Shown: positions 9,389-18,360 of the stretch, one piece after another | Layout: each line of letters opens with the position of its first letter | Position numbering within the stretch: position 1 is the stretch's first letter | Source of the DNA: CAYOUV01 sp963790075 | GTDB lineage: Bacteria > Chloroflexota > Anaerolineae > Anaerolineales > Villigracilaceae | DNA: 64,000 bases | Direction of reading: 5' to 3' | Assembly (NCBI GenBank): GCA_963790075.1 | Contig: CAWBNG010000003.1 | Span: 806,001-870,000 of the forward strand | Notes under the pieces: model-generated | What the model saw: the letters and a program-made list of their open reading frames with translations, nothing else | The model's database searches: none | What the model was told of the DNA's origin: nothing | Made by a program: the position numbers and the translations under genes

Positions 9389-9843
9389 TGCTGGAAACAG
9401 CGGATCAGGCAGTCGCACGCATGCGGGAAGGATATTCCTGTTCGCAGGCGGTCTTCGCCAGCTTTGCGCCACGCTTCGGATTCCACGAGGACCTGGCCTT
9501 GAAGATGACGGCTCCGTTCGGCGGCGGTATCGCGCGTCACGGCTATGTCTGCGGGGCAGTCACCGGCGCGCTGCTGATCCTCGGTCTGCGTTTCGGTTCG
9601 ACCCTGCCCAAGGATAACCAAACCGCCTACGAGATCACCAACGAATTCATCCGCCGCTTCGAAGCCCGGCACGGGGAAATCCTGTGCCGCAAGCTGATCG
9701 GTTTCGACATCAGCACCCCGGAAGGCAGCCAGACAGCCAAAGAAAGCGGCATCTTCCAGACGCGCTGCCCCGAACTGGTGCGCAGTGCGGCCGGGATCAC
9801 CGCTGAATTACTCGAGCAGGGGATCGACCGCTCAGAAACATAG
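9388..9843 (+). CDS. C_GCAxxG_C_C family protein
   Basis: 151 residues matching the C_GCAxxG_C_C (TIGR01909-like) pattern: CSQAVFASFAPRFG near residue 15, then a glycine-rich MTAPFGGGIARHGYVCGAVTGA, a later ILCRKLIGFD and a final CPELV. These conserved cysteines suggest a redox or metal site; the family's biochemical role is not established. In the usual GCA-x-x-G motif the Cys is present here as VCGAVTG. The start overlaps the stop of the ICMT-like gene by one base, so the two are probably co-expressed. Soluble, no signal peptide. Confidence 0.85.
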   Translation: MLETADQAVARMREGYSCSQAVFASFAPRFGFHEDLALKMTAPFGGGIARHGYVCGAVTGALLILGLRFGSTLPKDNQTAYEITNEFIRRFEARHGEILCRKLIGFDISTPEGSQTAKESGIFQTRCPELVRSAAGITAELLEQGIDRSET

Positions 9844-9934
9844 TAAAATCCACCCATGCGACGGAAAAAGACCATCAAACGCACGGCACAGCTCATCCAT
9901 CCCTGCCAGTGCGTTTTTGTTTACTCAATCAGCC

Positions 9935-10459
9935 ATGCATAATTCCAGCCGTCCCATCCCCAAATCATACTGGGTTGTGCCGAATCGCTTCCTGGCCGGT
10001 GAATATCCCGGGCTGCGGGACTATGAACGCACCCGCCAGCGTCTCGAGGCTTTTCTGGAGGCTGGCTTCGACACCTTCATCGACCTGACCACGCCGGGCG
10101 AGTGCGAACCGTACCAGTCTTTCCTGAGCGAAGAAGCTGCGAATTACGAAAAGGAGATCCGCTATCAGCGCTTCCCAATCGGCGACTTTGGCCTGCCCAC
10201 GCGCGAGAACATGCGCGCTATTCTGGACCGCCTCGATGCATCCTTGGCCGAAGGCCGCAGGCTTTACCTGCACTGCCAGGCTGGCATTGGGCGCACCGGT
10301 ACGGCTGTCGGCTGCTACCTCGTCCGGCATGGGCTGACAGGGCCTGAGGCCCTGCGCCAATTGGCGCAGTGGTGGCAGGCTGTACCCAAGAGCTCCTACT
10401 ACGCGCATTCACCGGAAACAGACGAACAAGTGAAATTCATTCTGAAGTGGGCCGGGTGA
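9935..10459 (+). CDS. Cysteine-based protein phosphatase (dual-specificity/tyrosine type)
   Basis: About 174 residues. The P-loop HCQAGIGRTG has the catalytic Cys at about 114 and Arg at about 120 (CX5R). The upstream segment IGDFGLPT supplies the general-acid Asp. An N-terminal YWVVPNRFLAGEYPG resembles small bacterial and archaeal dual-specificity phosphatases. I chose ATG 9935 because the sequence before it reads like untranslated spacer and lacks family similarity; the open frame extends to 9785. The end overlaps the start region of the next gene, with TGA at 10457-10459. Target unknown; phosphoproteins or phosphoinositide-like substrates are both possible. Confidence 0.85.
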   Translation: MHNSSRPIPKSYWVVPNRFLAGEYPGLRDYERTRQRLEAFLEAGFDTFIDLTTPGECEPYQSFLSEEAANYEKEIRYQRFPIGDFGLPTRENMRAILDRLDASLAEGRRLYLHCQAGIGRTGTAVGCYLVRHGLTGPEALRQLAQWWQAVPKSSYYAHSPETDEQVKFILKWAG

Positions 10460-10464
10460 GGGGC

Positions 10465-11196
10465 ATGGACTGGCACGCGCGCTTCACACAGCAAGCCGGC
10501 TGGACGCGCAATCTGCGCCAGTATCTGTTCGCGCAATGCGGATTGGATAGCGCGCTGCGCATTTTGGAAGTCGGTTGTGGAACCGGCGCGGTGCTGGCCG
10601 AGTTGGAAACCATCGCCGCGGTTCACGGCCTGGACCTCGATCCGGCCCGGCTGGCTCAGGCAGGCGCCCACGTCCCGGGCGCGCACCTGCTTTGCGCAGA
10701 CGGGCACGCGCTGCCTTACCCGGACCTGGCTTTCGATCTCAGTTTTTGCCACTTCCTGTTGCTGTGGGTGCGCGATCCGCTGCAGGTTTTACGCGAGATG
10801 CGCCGCGTCACCCGGCCGGGCGGGGCCGTGCTGGCACTGGCCGAACCGGATTACACCCAGCGGGTCGATCAACCGCATGAGCTGGCCGAACTTGGCCGCT
10901 GGCAAACTCAGGCGCTGCACAAAATGGGCGCTGACCCTGCCATCGGAGCCCAGCTGGGAGAGCTGTTCGTCGAGGCGGGGCTCGAACTGGTCGAATTCGG
11001 ATCGCTCGCCCCGGAGGCGTCCGATCCGCTCACGCCCGATGAACGGGAGATGGAATGGGCGGTGATCGAGGCCGATCTGGCGGGAACTGTCCCCGGCGCG
11101 GACCTCAAACGCCTGAAAAAAATCGATCAGGCTGCCTGGGCAGACGGGACACGCGTCTTGTATGTACCCACCCATTACGCCTGGGGCTGGGCCTGA
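10465..11196 (+). CDS. Class I SAM-dependent methyltransferase
   Basis: About 243 residues. Motif I is ILEVGCGTGAVLAEL, followed by GLDLDPARLAQA (acidic motif II), LPYPDLAFDLSFCHFLLLW and the methyltransferase_11-like VLREMRRVTRPGGAVLALAEPDY. Substrate unknown; the compact C-terminal part after residue 160 is family-specific. The ATG at 10465 follows GTGAGGGGC, and a GTG at 10456 overlapping the phosphatase stop is an alternative. Tight packing with the phosphatase suggests joint transcription. Confidence 0.85.
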   Translation: MDWHARFTQQAGWTRNLRQYLFAQCGLDSALRILEVGCGTGAVLAELETIAAVHGLDLDPARLAQAGAHVPGAHLLCADGHALPYPDLAFDLSFCHFLLLWVRDPLQVLREMRRVTRPGGAVLALAEPDYTQRVDQPHELAELGRWQTQALHKMGADPAIGAQLGELFVEAGLELVEFGSLAPEASDPLTPDEREMEWAVIEADLAGTVPGADLKRLKKIDQAAWADGTRVLYVPTHYAWGWA

Positions 11197-11269
11197 AATT
11201 CCCCGGGTACGACTGGTTTAACCCAAAAGGAAGTATAATCTCCGGCAGCTAGATTTCGGAGGTAAATTT

Positions 11270-11875
11270 TTGGATACAATGCAAACAGAGAGCGAACTGC
11301 AGCCTGCCGGGGAGCAACCGACAGAGGAGCAACCCAAGACTTCGGTGTTCTGGCAGTTCATGCTCGATCTTTTTGAAACAGTTTTACTGGCGGTGGTGCT
11401 GTTTTTGGGAATCAATGCGGTTTCGGCTCGCGTTCGGGTGGATGGATTTAGCATGCTGCCGACCCTGCAGGATAGCGAATTCGTACTGGTCAACAAGCTG
11501 GCCTACAAAGTGGGGCAGCCGCATCGCGGGGATATCATCGTCTTCCGCTACCCGGGGCAGCCGCCGCAGGATCTGATCAAACGCGTGATCGGTCTGCCCG
11601 GCGACCAGATTCTGGTACGCGACGGGCATGTATTCGTCAATGGCGCGCAGATCGAGGAGCCCTACATCGCCGCCGCACCGCGTTACTCGGGAAACTGGAC
11701 CGTGACCGAAGGCAGTCTCTTCGTCCTGGGTGATAACCGCAACAACTCGTCTGATTCGCACTCCTGGGGCTTGGTGCCCGAAGGAAACGTGGTCGGTAAA
11801 GGCATTTTGATCTACTGGCCGCCGCCGGAATGGGCGATGATCGACCACGCCAAGGTGGCCGTTGCCGCACCGTAG
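11270..11875 (+). CDS. lepB: Signal peptidase I
   Basis: 201 residues: a charged N-terminus, one transmembrane helix (about 25-48), then the catalytic domain facing outward. VDGFSMLPTL holds the nucleophile Ser61, DLIKRVIGLPGD holds the general base Lys104, and GDNRNNSSDSHSWGLV is the conserved C-terminal box. It cleaves signal peptides from exported proteins. The TTG at 11270 is the best start because GGAGGT (11258-11263) lies six bases ahead; the next ATG at 11279 is too far from that site. It stands between the methyltransferase and YgiT-like genes. Confidence 0.95.
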   Translation: MDTMQTESELQPAGEQPTEEQPKTSVFWQFMLDLFETVLLAVVLFLGINAVSARVRVDGFSMLPTLQDSEFVLVNKLAYKVGQPHRGDIIVFRYPGQPPQDLIKRVIGLPGDQILVRDGHVFVNGAQIEEPYIAAAPRYSGNWTVTEGSLFVLGDNRNNSSDSHSWGLVPEGNVVGKGILIYWPPPEWAMIDHAKVAVAAP

Positions 11876-11946
11876 AAAATAATGATAAACTTAATTAGCG
11901 AAGCGGTTTTTCCGATCGATGCAACATCGCGGCGAGGAGCCTACCA

Positions 11947-12240
11947 ATGAGCGATACATCCCTGCCTCAACCATTTCCCTGCACCGAATGCCAGGCCGGC
12001 ATGATGCATTTGCGCTACATCACCTACTTCACCTGGCTAAGCGACGAGCTGATCACCGTCCCGAATTTCCCGGCCTGGATCTGCGACTTTTGCGGGCGGC
12101 GGGAATACGACGAGCGGGCGATCTCCTGGCTGACCATGCTGCTCAATCCGAACGCCGGGAAGCCATCTTCAGCGAACTATACCCAGCGTCCCAGCGCTCA
12201 CAAGCGAGATAGCGACCGCCAACAGCCAACGACCAAATAA
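11947..12240 (+). CDS. YgiT-type zinc finger protein
   Basis: 97 residues. CTECQAGMM at about 12-20 and CDFCGRREYDERA at about 47-59 form the paired CxxC zinc finger of the YgiT/MqsA N-terminal type, with an intervening TYFTWLSDELITVPNFPAWI segment. No helix-turn-helix follows, so it is not a complete MqsA antitoxin, and no toxin gene sits beside it. The last 30 residues are polar. It could be a small nucleic-acid- or protein-binding regulator. Confidence 0.75.
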   Translation: MSDTSLPQPFPCTECQAGMMHLRYITYFTWLSDELITVPNFPAWICDFCGRREYDERAISWLTMLLNPNAGKPSSANYTQRPSAHKRDSDRQQPTTK

Positions 12241-12272
12241 TCCAGCCGTATCGCCAATTCAGGAGCAACATC

Positions 12273-12815
12273 ATGGCCATGGATACCGTTCCGCGCACGC
12301 ATCGTTTCATAAACGCTGATATCCTGACAACCAGCTATCGCGTGGTGGGTAAAATGCTGGTGAGCAGCCCCGGTGTGACCGGCGTCATGAACGATACGAC
12401 CTCCGCTTTTATGGAAGTGCACGATGCGCGCCTGGCGCGCCTGCACATGCCCAGTAAACTGGTCGATCACTTCGAGGTCGTACGCCTGGTCAAGTCGCAA
12501 GTATTTGCAGTTTGCATGACCCGGCGCGAGGATCTGGGTCCGGCAGCTCTGGCGCGCGGCGGCTTTGCGAACCTGACCGAGTTTCCCATTCGGATGACCA
12601 CGCAGGTCTACGAGGTGGAAGGCACGCTGGAATGGTCGGGGCGCTTTGAATTTACCGCCATCATGTCTGAGGGGACGCGTAATTTCATTCCGCTGTATGA
12701 AACGAAATTGACAGCGGTGCTGATCCCGGCCTTGAAAATAAATAGTCCGGCCATGATGTTCAACCGCCACCAGGTGGATATGCTGGCCCTGCTTCGCGAT
12801 CGCTTCGAAGAATAG
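12273..12815 (+). CDS. Hypothetical protein, soluble, about 180 aa
   Basis: I do not recognise the family. The protein is soluble, with alternating strand-like segments (ILTTSYRVVGKMLV, TSAFMEVHDARLARLH, VYEVEGTLEWSGRFEF, FIPLYETKLTAVLIP), suggesting a beta-barrel or split-barrel fold. The last 20 residues form a charged helix. It lies 32 bp after the YgiT-like gene on the same strand and ahead of tRNA-Glu. The start ATG at 12273 follows AGGAGCAACATC. No catalytic motif is apparent. Confidence 0.6.
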   Translation: MAMDTVPRTHRFINADILTTSYRVVGKMLVSSPGVTGVMNDTTSAFMEVHDARLARLHMPSKLVDHFEVVRLVKSQVFAVCMTRREDLGPAALARGGFANLTEFPIRMTTQVYEVEGTLEWSGRFEFTAIMSEGTRNFIPLYETKLTAVLIPALKINSPAMMFNRHQVDMLALLRDRFEE

Positions 12816-12832
12816 CAATCCGGTCGAAATGC

Positions 12833-12861
12833 TTGACCGTTGTGCGGCGGGATGATAAAAT
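12833..12861 (+). promoter_or_regulatory. Predicted sigma70-type promoter of tRNA-Glu
   Basis: TTGACC (12833-12838), a 17-bp spacer and TAAAAT (12856-12861) lie 15 bp before the mature tRNA 5' end. Spacing and sequence fit a housekeeping promoter. Confidence 0.55.
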
Positions 12862-12876
12862 CCCGTCGCTCTATAA

Positions 12877-12949
12877 GCCCCCATCGTCTAGTGGACCAGG
12901 ACGCAGCCCTTTCAAGGCTAAAACCGGAGTTCGAATCTCCGTGGGGGCA
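12877..12949 (+). tRNA. tRNA-Glu (UUC)
   Basis: A 73-nt cloverleaf: acceptor GCCCCCA pairs with TGGGGGC, discriminator A at 12949. The anticodon loop CTTTCAA carries TTC at 12911-12913, and the T loop reads TTCGAAT between GGAG and CTCC-type arms. One C-A mismatch closes the anticodon stem, as in many glutamate tRNAs. CCA is not encoded. Its 3' end is echoed twice downstream (see repeats at 13081 and 27370). Confidence 0.95.
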
Positions 12950-12963
12950 TCAGACTTAAAGAA

Positions 12964-12994
12964 GCCGCCAACAGATGATGTTGAGCGGTTTTTG
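12964..12994 (+). terminator. Rho-independent terminator after tRNA-Glu
   Basis: CCGC-CAACA, loop GATGA, then TGTTG-A-GCGG followed by five T (12989-12993). The stem is nine pairs with a single bulged A. Confidence 0.75.
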
Positions 12995-13080
12995 TCTATG
13001 CTAAGGTTTGATTCAAGGGAAAAACTGGATCAATTGAACATTGAGCTTGGTACATTGGGTGCAAAAACAAGAAAATAAGT

Positions 13081-13150
13081 GTTCGATTCCTTGTGGGGGT
13101 ACTCGTTTTTACGAAGCCGCCAACAGATGATTGAGCAGTTTCTTGCTACA
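13081..13150 (+). repeat. Degenerate copy of the tRNA-Glu 3' end plus terminator
   Basis: GTTCGATTCCTTGTGGGGGTA repeats the tRNA T-arm and acceptor end (GTTCGAATCTCCGTGGGGGCA) 152 bp downstream. After a similar gap comes GAAGCCGCCAACAGATGATTGAGCAG, a decayed copy of the terminator. The spacing and order are conserved, so this is a direct duplication. It resembles the attL/attR scar of an element integrated at a tRNA gene. Confidence 0.6.
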
Positions 13151-13228
13151 ATTTATACTCCACCGATTGTGGCTGCATCCGCAAAATGCTGGAAGAACCG
13201 CAATCCTCAATGTGAATACAGACTTCGC

Positions 13229-14185
13229 TCACTCGGTTGCTAGCCGGTTGGCAGTGAAATGATCTGTAACCAGGATATTAATCCAATGCCCGCGTAAGGC
13301 CCCCAAGATGGCAGTATATTTTCGAGAGCCGCCTGCCACGCCAATAGCACGACTTACTTTGCTCAATTGTTCCAGACTTATTGAGATGACCCGGTTTTCT
13401 AACCCGGTTTCCACCAAATCTCCATTTTGGTCAAAAAAACGCAGTAATATATCGCCCACTGCATTTGCCTGGCGCAGTAATTCCAATTCCTGAGGGGCAA
13501 AGATATTACCGCTCTGCGCCAGTAAAGGAGATGGATCGATTGCTCCAATACCGACAAGCGCAGTTGTGACTTGATCAAACAGTCTGATTGCTTGCTGGGT
13601 CACTTCGTCAGCTATCAGAACGTCTCGTGCGGCTTCAGTTGCGAGTATCCCTGAGACCGGCAAATAAACGGCATCTCCATTAACCAACTGCGCCATCCGT
13701 GAAGTCAGGTAAGTGGCGGCATGAGCCTCGGCAGCAGGGTTGCCGATCCCACCTAGTATTTGGACAATTTTTACACCGGGTTTGCGCGGTAGAGAGTGGA
13801 GGGCATCCACCAGCGCCAGCAGTGTCTCACTCCAAGAAGAGATCCCAATCACCTCGTTGGGGCGAATTGCCGATTCCAAATAATAAGCGGTGGCTGCGCC
13901 CAGGTCACGCTGGATCAGTTTTTCGTTATCATCCAGGCTATCCACCACAATAGCATCACGCAGACCAAATTTCTTGACCAGGTTTTCTTCCAATTCAGTG
14001 TATACACCGTTTGGAAGGTTGACCGAAATACGAATAATCCCTTCTTTTATGGAGCGGTTAAGCAGCCGTGAGACGGTTGCTTGAGAAAGGCCGAGCTGTT
14101 TGGCAATTTCCGACTGACGTAGGTTCCACTCGTAATACATACGCGCCACACGCGCAATCAATCTCAATTCATCAACTCTTGCCAT
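13229..14185 (-). CDS. SorC/DeoR-family sugar-responsive transcriptional regulator
   Basis: 318 residues. Residues about 20-50 form the helix-turn-helix (LRQSEIAKQLGLSQATVSRLL), then a long SorC-type sugar-binding domain with VVDSLDDNEKLIQRDLGAATAYYLES, GISSWSETLLALVDAL, VQILGGIGNPAAEAHA and AVGDILLRFFDQNGD. Such regulators bind a sugar phosphate and control the adjacent catabolic operon. It is divergent from the transketolase/ABC operon, with two palindromes and a promoter in the 118-bp gap, which makes autoregulation and control of that operon likely. Frame intact, unlike most of the genes it faces. The ligand is unknown. Confidence 0.9.
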   Translation of the reverse strand: MARVDELRLIARVARMYYEWNLRQSEIAKQLGLSQATVSRLLNRSIKEGIIRISVNLPNGVYTELEENLVKKFGLRDAIVVDSLDDNEKLIQRDLGAATAYYLESAIRPNEVIGISSWSETLLALVDALHSLPRKPGVKIVQILGGIGNPAAEAHAATYLTSRMAQLVNGDAVYLPVSGILATEAARDVLIADEVTQQAIRLFDQVTTALVGIGAIDPSPLLAQSGNIFAPQELELLRQANAVGDILLRFFDQNGDLVETGLENRVISISLEQLSKVSRAIGVAGGSRKYTAILGALRGHWINILVTDHFTANRLATE

Positions 14186-14212
14186 ATCCTGTCCTTGAAT
14201 AAAAGTTGTTGC

Positions 14213-14228
14213 ATGAATAATTATTCAT
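14213..14228. promoter_or_regulatory. Palindromic operator 1 (SorC regulator site)
   Basis: ATGAATAATTATTCAT is a perfect 16-bp palindrome, 28 bp ahead of the regulator start and just upstream of the -35 box of the opposite promoter. Assignment to the SorC protein rests on position only. Confidence 0.65.
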
Positions 14229-14234
14229 TTTCTC

Positions 14235-14263
14235 TTGAAATCTTCATTGCTATTGTGTATTAT
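14235..14263 (+). promoter_or_regulatory. Predicted promoter of the sugar operon
   Basis: TTGAAA (14235-14240), 17-bp spacer, TATTAT (14258-14263). It lies between the two palindromes and drives the transketolase gene at 14304. Confidence 0.6.
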
Positions 14264-14291
14264 ATTACAAGATGAATTATATTGCAACTAG

Positions 14292-14303
14292 GAATAATTA
14301 TTC
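14292..14303. promoter_or_regulatory. Palindromic operator 2 overlapping the translation start region
   Basis: GAATAATTATTC, the core of operator 1, ends at the base before the ATG at 14304. It includes the space between the AGGA-like ribosome site and the start codon, so a bound repressor would sit downstream of the promoter. Confidence 0.6.
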
Positions 14304-15183
14304 ATGCCCCTAACACCAACACCTCCTCAACTTTCTCTCGAAAAAATAAGGCTTCTTGAGTCCAAATCCATCTTGTACCGCAGGATCATCCTGAAAATGA
14401 TATTCATGGCAGGAGCAGGTCATACTGGCGGCAGCCTTTCTTGTGTCGATATTCTCAATGTTCTTTACAATCACATCATGAATATCAGCCCGCAGAACTT
14501 CTTGGAGGTGAATCGGGATCATTACATTCATAGCAAAGGGCATTCAGTTGAAGCGCTATATGCAGTGTTGGCAGATAAAGACTTCTTTCCCATCGAGTTG
14601 CTTGATAGCATCGAGAAATACGCTTCCGATTTTATCGGTCATCCTACCCGGAGTGTCTTTGGGATAGAGCAAAATACAGGCGCGCTCGGTCATGGCCTCT
14701 CCGTATCGGTCGGGATGGCATTAGCGGCAAAAAAAGATGGGCGTCATGATAGAGTTTTTACAATTATGGGCGATGGCGAATTGACCGAAGGTTCCATTTG
14801 GGAGGCTTCTGCAAGCGCGGCACACTACCATCTCGATAACCTGGTTACCATTATCGATCGCAATACGTTGCAAATTACCGGGCGAACCGAAAACGTGATG
14901 GCGATGGAACCGCTGGAAGAAAAATTTACCGCGTTTGGCTATGCTGTCCGCCATGTGGATGGTAATAACGTGGCAATTGACTGATTTGCTTGAAAATATG
15001 CCCTTCGAACCAGGAAAGCCAAACCTGGTGTTGGCGCATACGGTCAAAGGGAAGGGAATAAGCTTTATGGAAGATCAATTCCAATGGCATCATCGTCTTC
15101 CAACTGACGCAGAATATTCCGTAGCATTGCGAGAACTGGAACAGGCAGAAAAAGCCTTGGAGAAAACGTATGGGCACCAATAA
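14304..15183 (+). CDS. Transketolase N-terminal (TPP-binding) subunit, one frameshift
   Basis: Two overlapping frames give about 292 residues, the size of a split transketolase A subunit. Seen: GHTGGSLSCVDILNVLY near residue 37, HYIHSKGHSVEALYAVL, GHPTRSVFGIEQNTGALGHG, and the thiamine-diphosphate motif GDGELTEGSIWEA. The frame breaks at about 14971-14975 (GTGGCAATTGACTGA) with one base missing; LLENMPFEPGKPNLVLAHTVKGKG continues in the next frame. Transketolases move two-carbon ketol units between sugar phosphates in the cytosol. Its partner subunit overlaps it by 14 bp. Pairing with an FGGY kinase suggests a dedicated sugar route instead of the central pentose phosphate enzyme. Confidence 0.85.
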
Positions 15184-16145
15184 CCTGCCAATTGGCAAGA
15201 CCAACCTCGATATTTTTGCCCAAACGCTGATCGAACTGGCGGCAAATGACCGTGATATTCTGGTTGTCACCAGCGATTCGTGCGGCTCAGGTCGGGTTAC
15301 GCCTTTTGCCGAGAAATTCCCTGAACAGATCGTAGAGATCGGGATTGCCGAACAAAATATGGTAGGCGTTTCTGCCGGGCTGGCATCAGCGGGAAAAAAG
15401 GTTTTTATAGTTTCTCCTGCCTGTTTCCTGACAGCGCGCGCTATTGAGCAAATCAAAAACGATGTCGCTTACTCCGACCAACCGGTAAAGATTATCGGGA
15501 TCAGCGCGGGCGTGAGTTATGGTGCATTGGGTACCACTCATCATTCCCTGCATGATTTTGCCGCATTGCAGGCATCAATAATATCGATATTGTCGCCCCG
15601 GCAGATAACTTTGAAACGGTTCAGGTTATCCAGGCAGCGGTTCACTATCCGCGTCCAATTTATATCCGCTTCGGGAAGAAAGCCATGCCGAACCTGCACT
15701 CCTCGGATACTCATTTCGAGATTGGCAAAGCAATTCAACTAACCCCAGAGCGTGAAAATTATGATGTCGCATTCATCGCCACCGGTGAAACAGTTGCTCC
15801 GGCTTATTTGGCAAGCCAAGCGTTGCTTGAGACAGGGCATCACTTGCTGCGTTTTGAGTTTGCACAGCATTCGTCCCTTTGATGAGGAAGCCGTTCAACA
15901 GGCAGCCGAACGCTCCAAAGTAGTGATAACCGTGGAAGAGCATAGCGTCAACGGTGGGCTTAGGCAGCCGGGTGGCTTCTTTCCTGATGCAAGCCGGAAT
16001 TTTTCGCCCGTTGCGTATCGTCGGTATTCCCGACGAACATACTGTTACCGGCAGCCAGGCTGAAATATTCAACCATTATGGCATTTCACCACAGGGCCTT
16101 TCGCAAATTGCCTTACATCTCCTGAAAAAGGAACCAGAACAGTGA
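15170..16145 (+). pseudogene. Transketolase C-terminal subunit, about three frameshifts
   Basis: Frames 15170-15572, then about 15573-15865, then about 15866-15960, then to 16145 together give a full B subunit of about 320 residues. Recognisable parts: PFAEKFPEQIVEIGIAEQNM (TPP aminopyrimidine-binding Glu in GIAEQNM), KIIGISAGVSYGALGTTHH, RPIYIRFGKKAMP, FIATGETVAPAYLASQALLE, RPFDEEAVQQAAERSKVV, VTVEEHSVNGGL-like ITVEEHSVNGGL, and a C-terminal HYGISPQGLSQIALHLL. Each break is a 1-nt shift with conserved sequence resuming directly, so it may be read error. If the breaks are real, the two-subunit enzyme is inactive. The end overlaps the kinase start in GTGA. Confidence 0.8.
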
Positions 16146-17647
16146 ATTCCACTGGCTTATTTATCGCCATTACCAGAGTACTCCTCCACGAAAGCCATGT
16201 TATTCACACCGGATGGGCAGTCTGCTGGATCAGGAATGGCTTTCTGCACCGCCAGATATATCCCAGCGCCGGTTGGGTGGAACATGATGCCGATGAAATT
16301 TACAGCAACACTCTGAAGACAGCTTCAAGTTTATTACAGCGCCATCTCTGAAGCAATGGAACAATCTGATCTGGCGCTCAGTATCACCAATCAACGCGAG
16401 ACCTTTGTGCTTTTTGACCGAAAACCGGTCAGCCATTGTATAACGCTATCGTCTGGCAATGCCGCCGGGGAGACGATATCTGCAAACAATTGGTATCTGC
16501 TGGCAAAGAGGATCTTGTTCACGAATTAACCGGGCTAAAAATCGATACTTATTTCCCAGCGAGCAAATTGCGCTGGCTGCTGGATGCCCGCCCCGATCTA
16601 CGCGCCAAACTGAAGAATGGCTCAGCTTTATTCGGCACGATCGATACCTATCTAATCTATCGCCTGACTGGCGGCAAGGTATACGCTACCGATCATACCA
16701 ACGCATCCCGTACATTGTTTTACGATATTGAGAAATTAGGCTGGAGCCAGGAATTATGCGATGTTTTTGGATTGGAATTCGGTGAACTGCCTGATGTGCG
16801 TGAAAGCGCCGCATGGTATGGCGATACAGATTTAGGCGGCTATCTCAATCGGCGAATTCCCATTTGCGGTGTGATGGGAGATTACAGGCTGCATTGTTTG
16901 CCCAACGCTGTTTTGCGCCAGGCGGCGCAAAAGTAACTTTCGGCACTGGTTCTTCAATCTTGCTAAACATCGGACATGAGAAACGTCTATCGGCACATGG
17001 GACGGTAACAGCCTCGGCTGGGTATTGCAGGGACAACCAACCTATCATTTGAAGGGATTATTAATTTCACCGGGGCACAATTTCCTGGTTGCGCGATCAA
17101 TTACAGTTGATTAAAGATCCTGCTGAAACAGAAACGCTGGCACAGTCGGTTACCGACAGTGATGGCGTTTATTTTATTCCAGCGTTTGTGGGTTTAAGTG
17201 CGCCTTATTGGCGCTCGGATGCCCGCGCCGCTATTCTAGGCATGACCCCATCCACAACCCGCGCCCATATCGTCCGCGCCGCATTGGAATTTATCGGCTA
17301 TATCGTCACCGATGTACTCAAGGCAATGTGCGAGGATGCTGGGAGTGAAACTGAGTATAGTTCACGCCGACGGAGGAGCTGTTCGAAATGCTTTTTTGAT
17401 GCAATTTGTGGCTGATATGAATCAATTGAATGTACGTGCAGCCCAGACACCCGAACTATCAGCATTAGGAGCGCGTCTTTAGTGGTTGGCTTGGATTGAA
17501 AATTTATACATCCTGGATGAATTAAAAATCTTCCGTACAGGTTTTACTGAATACAGATCTTCGATGAGCTCTGCCCGTGCCAGCGAATTGTTTACAGGCT
17601 GGCAGGCAGCCGTGCAGCAGGTTTTGTATCAACCTAAACAAGGATAA
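16142..17647 (+). pseudogene. FGGY-family sugar kinase, several frameshifts
   Basis: About 500 codons once joined. Visible: GWVEHDADEIYSNTLKTASS, SITNQRETFVLFDRKT, YNAIVWQCRRGDDICKQL, LFGTIDTYLIYRLTGGKVYATD, GVMGD, TFGTGSSILLNIG, FIPAFVGLSAPYWRSDARAAI, RAALEFIGYIVTDVL and VHADGGAVRNAFLMQFVADM. These are the two FGGY signatures and the ATP-binding GTGSS and GGAVRN loops of glycerol/xylulose kinases. Frames shift near 16200, 16345, 16440, 16885, 17050, 17350 and 17470. Such a kinase phosphorylates a pentulose, erythrulose or similar ketose. Position next to split transketolase suggests that its product is the transketolase donor. Activity is doubtful if the frame breaks are real. Confidence 0.8.
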
Positions 17648-17651
17648 ATGC

Positions 17652-18357
17652 ATGAAACGAATCACACCAGCCAAATCGGTTTTGCTCTTGCAGTTCTAGT
17701 TATCTTATTATGCTGATCGGGCGCTATGGGTTCACTGTCGTCAAAATTGCCGATGAAGAAAAAATTGCCCAAAGCGAAGTTTTTGACCCGGCTGCATATG
17801 TGGATAGCATTTGGGCCAGCAAACTCATCCCAACTTTTGACCAAAAAGCGGTGGATCTTTCCAAAATTCTGCAGAAATGCAGCCGGATGCAAACGGAACC
17901 GCTTCAAAAGACAGCCTGATCGAAATTGCCAAGAAGTATGGCCTGATCACCGTCGGTGAGGCGCATGTTTACATGGTCAAAGGCAGTGGCAAGATTGTCA
18001 GTGTTAACACCGAGACCAGCCTGGGGACGGCGGAAGTGGCTCTGGATGGCTACAGCGGCCCAATCAAGGTATTGCTATATATCGGCACGCGTATCCCTAG
18101 CGACGATACTTCAGTGCGGGATGCGTTGGGCTTTATCACCCTGGGCAATTTCAAGGACCAGACCGAATACGGCAAAGCCGGTTCGGAAATCAACAAACGC
18201 GTTCTCACCCAGGTGGTTGATCCTTTGGATAAGAACAATCTGATTGGGCAAAACGATCTCCTTCACGGGTGCTTTTTCCATCCGCACTTTCAACCTGATC
18301 CAGATAAACATCCAAAAAATAAACATTATCCCGGTTGAGATCAAGCTAGGAGAATAA
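17652..18357 (+). CDS. DUF2291 family membrane-anchored protein, frameshifted
   Basis: About 230 codons: an N-terminal helix (MKRITPAKSVLLL and onwards, broken near 17695), then VVKIADEEKIAQSEVFDPAAYVDSIW, YGLITVGEAHVYMVKGSGKIVSVNTET, ALDGYSGPIKVLLYIGTRIPSDDTSVRDALGFI and INKRVLTQVVDP. This matches DUF2291 proteins, which sit within ribose/simple-sugar ABC operons and are predicted extracytoplasmic. Their role is unknown. Shifts lie at about 17700, 17875 and 18255, and the final KINIIPVEIKLGE ends at TAA 18355. The ATP-binding gene starts four bases later. Confidence 0.7.
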
Positions 18358-18360
18358 CCA

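Noticed and set aside
12833..13078. 81-codon frame running through tRNA-Glu
   Set aside because: It overlaps the tRNA and its promoter; the coding look comes from the tRNA and the duplicated segment.
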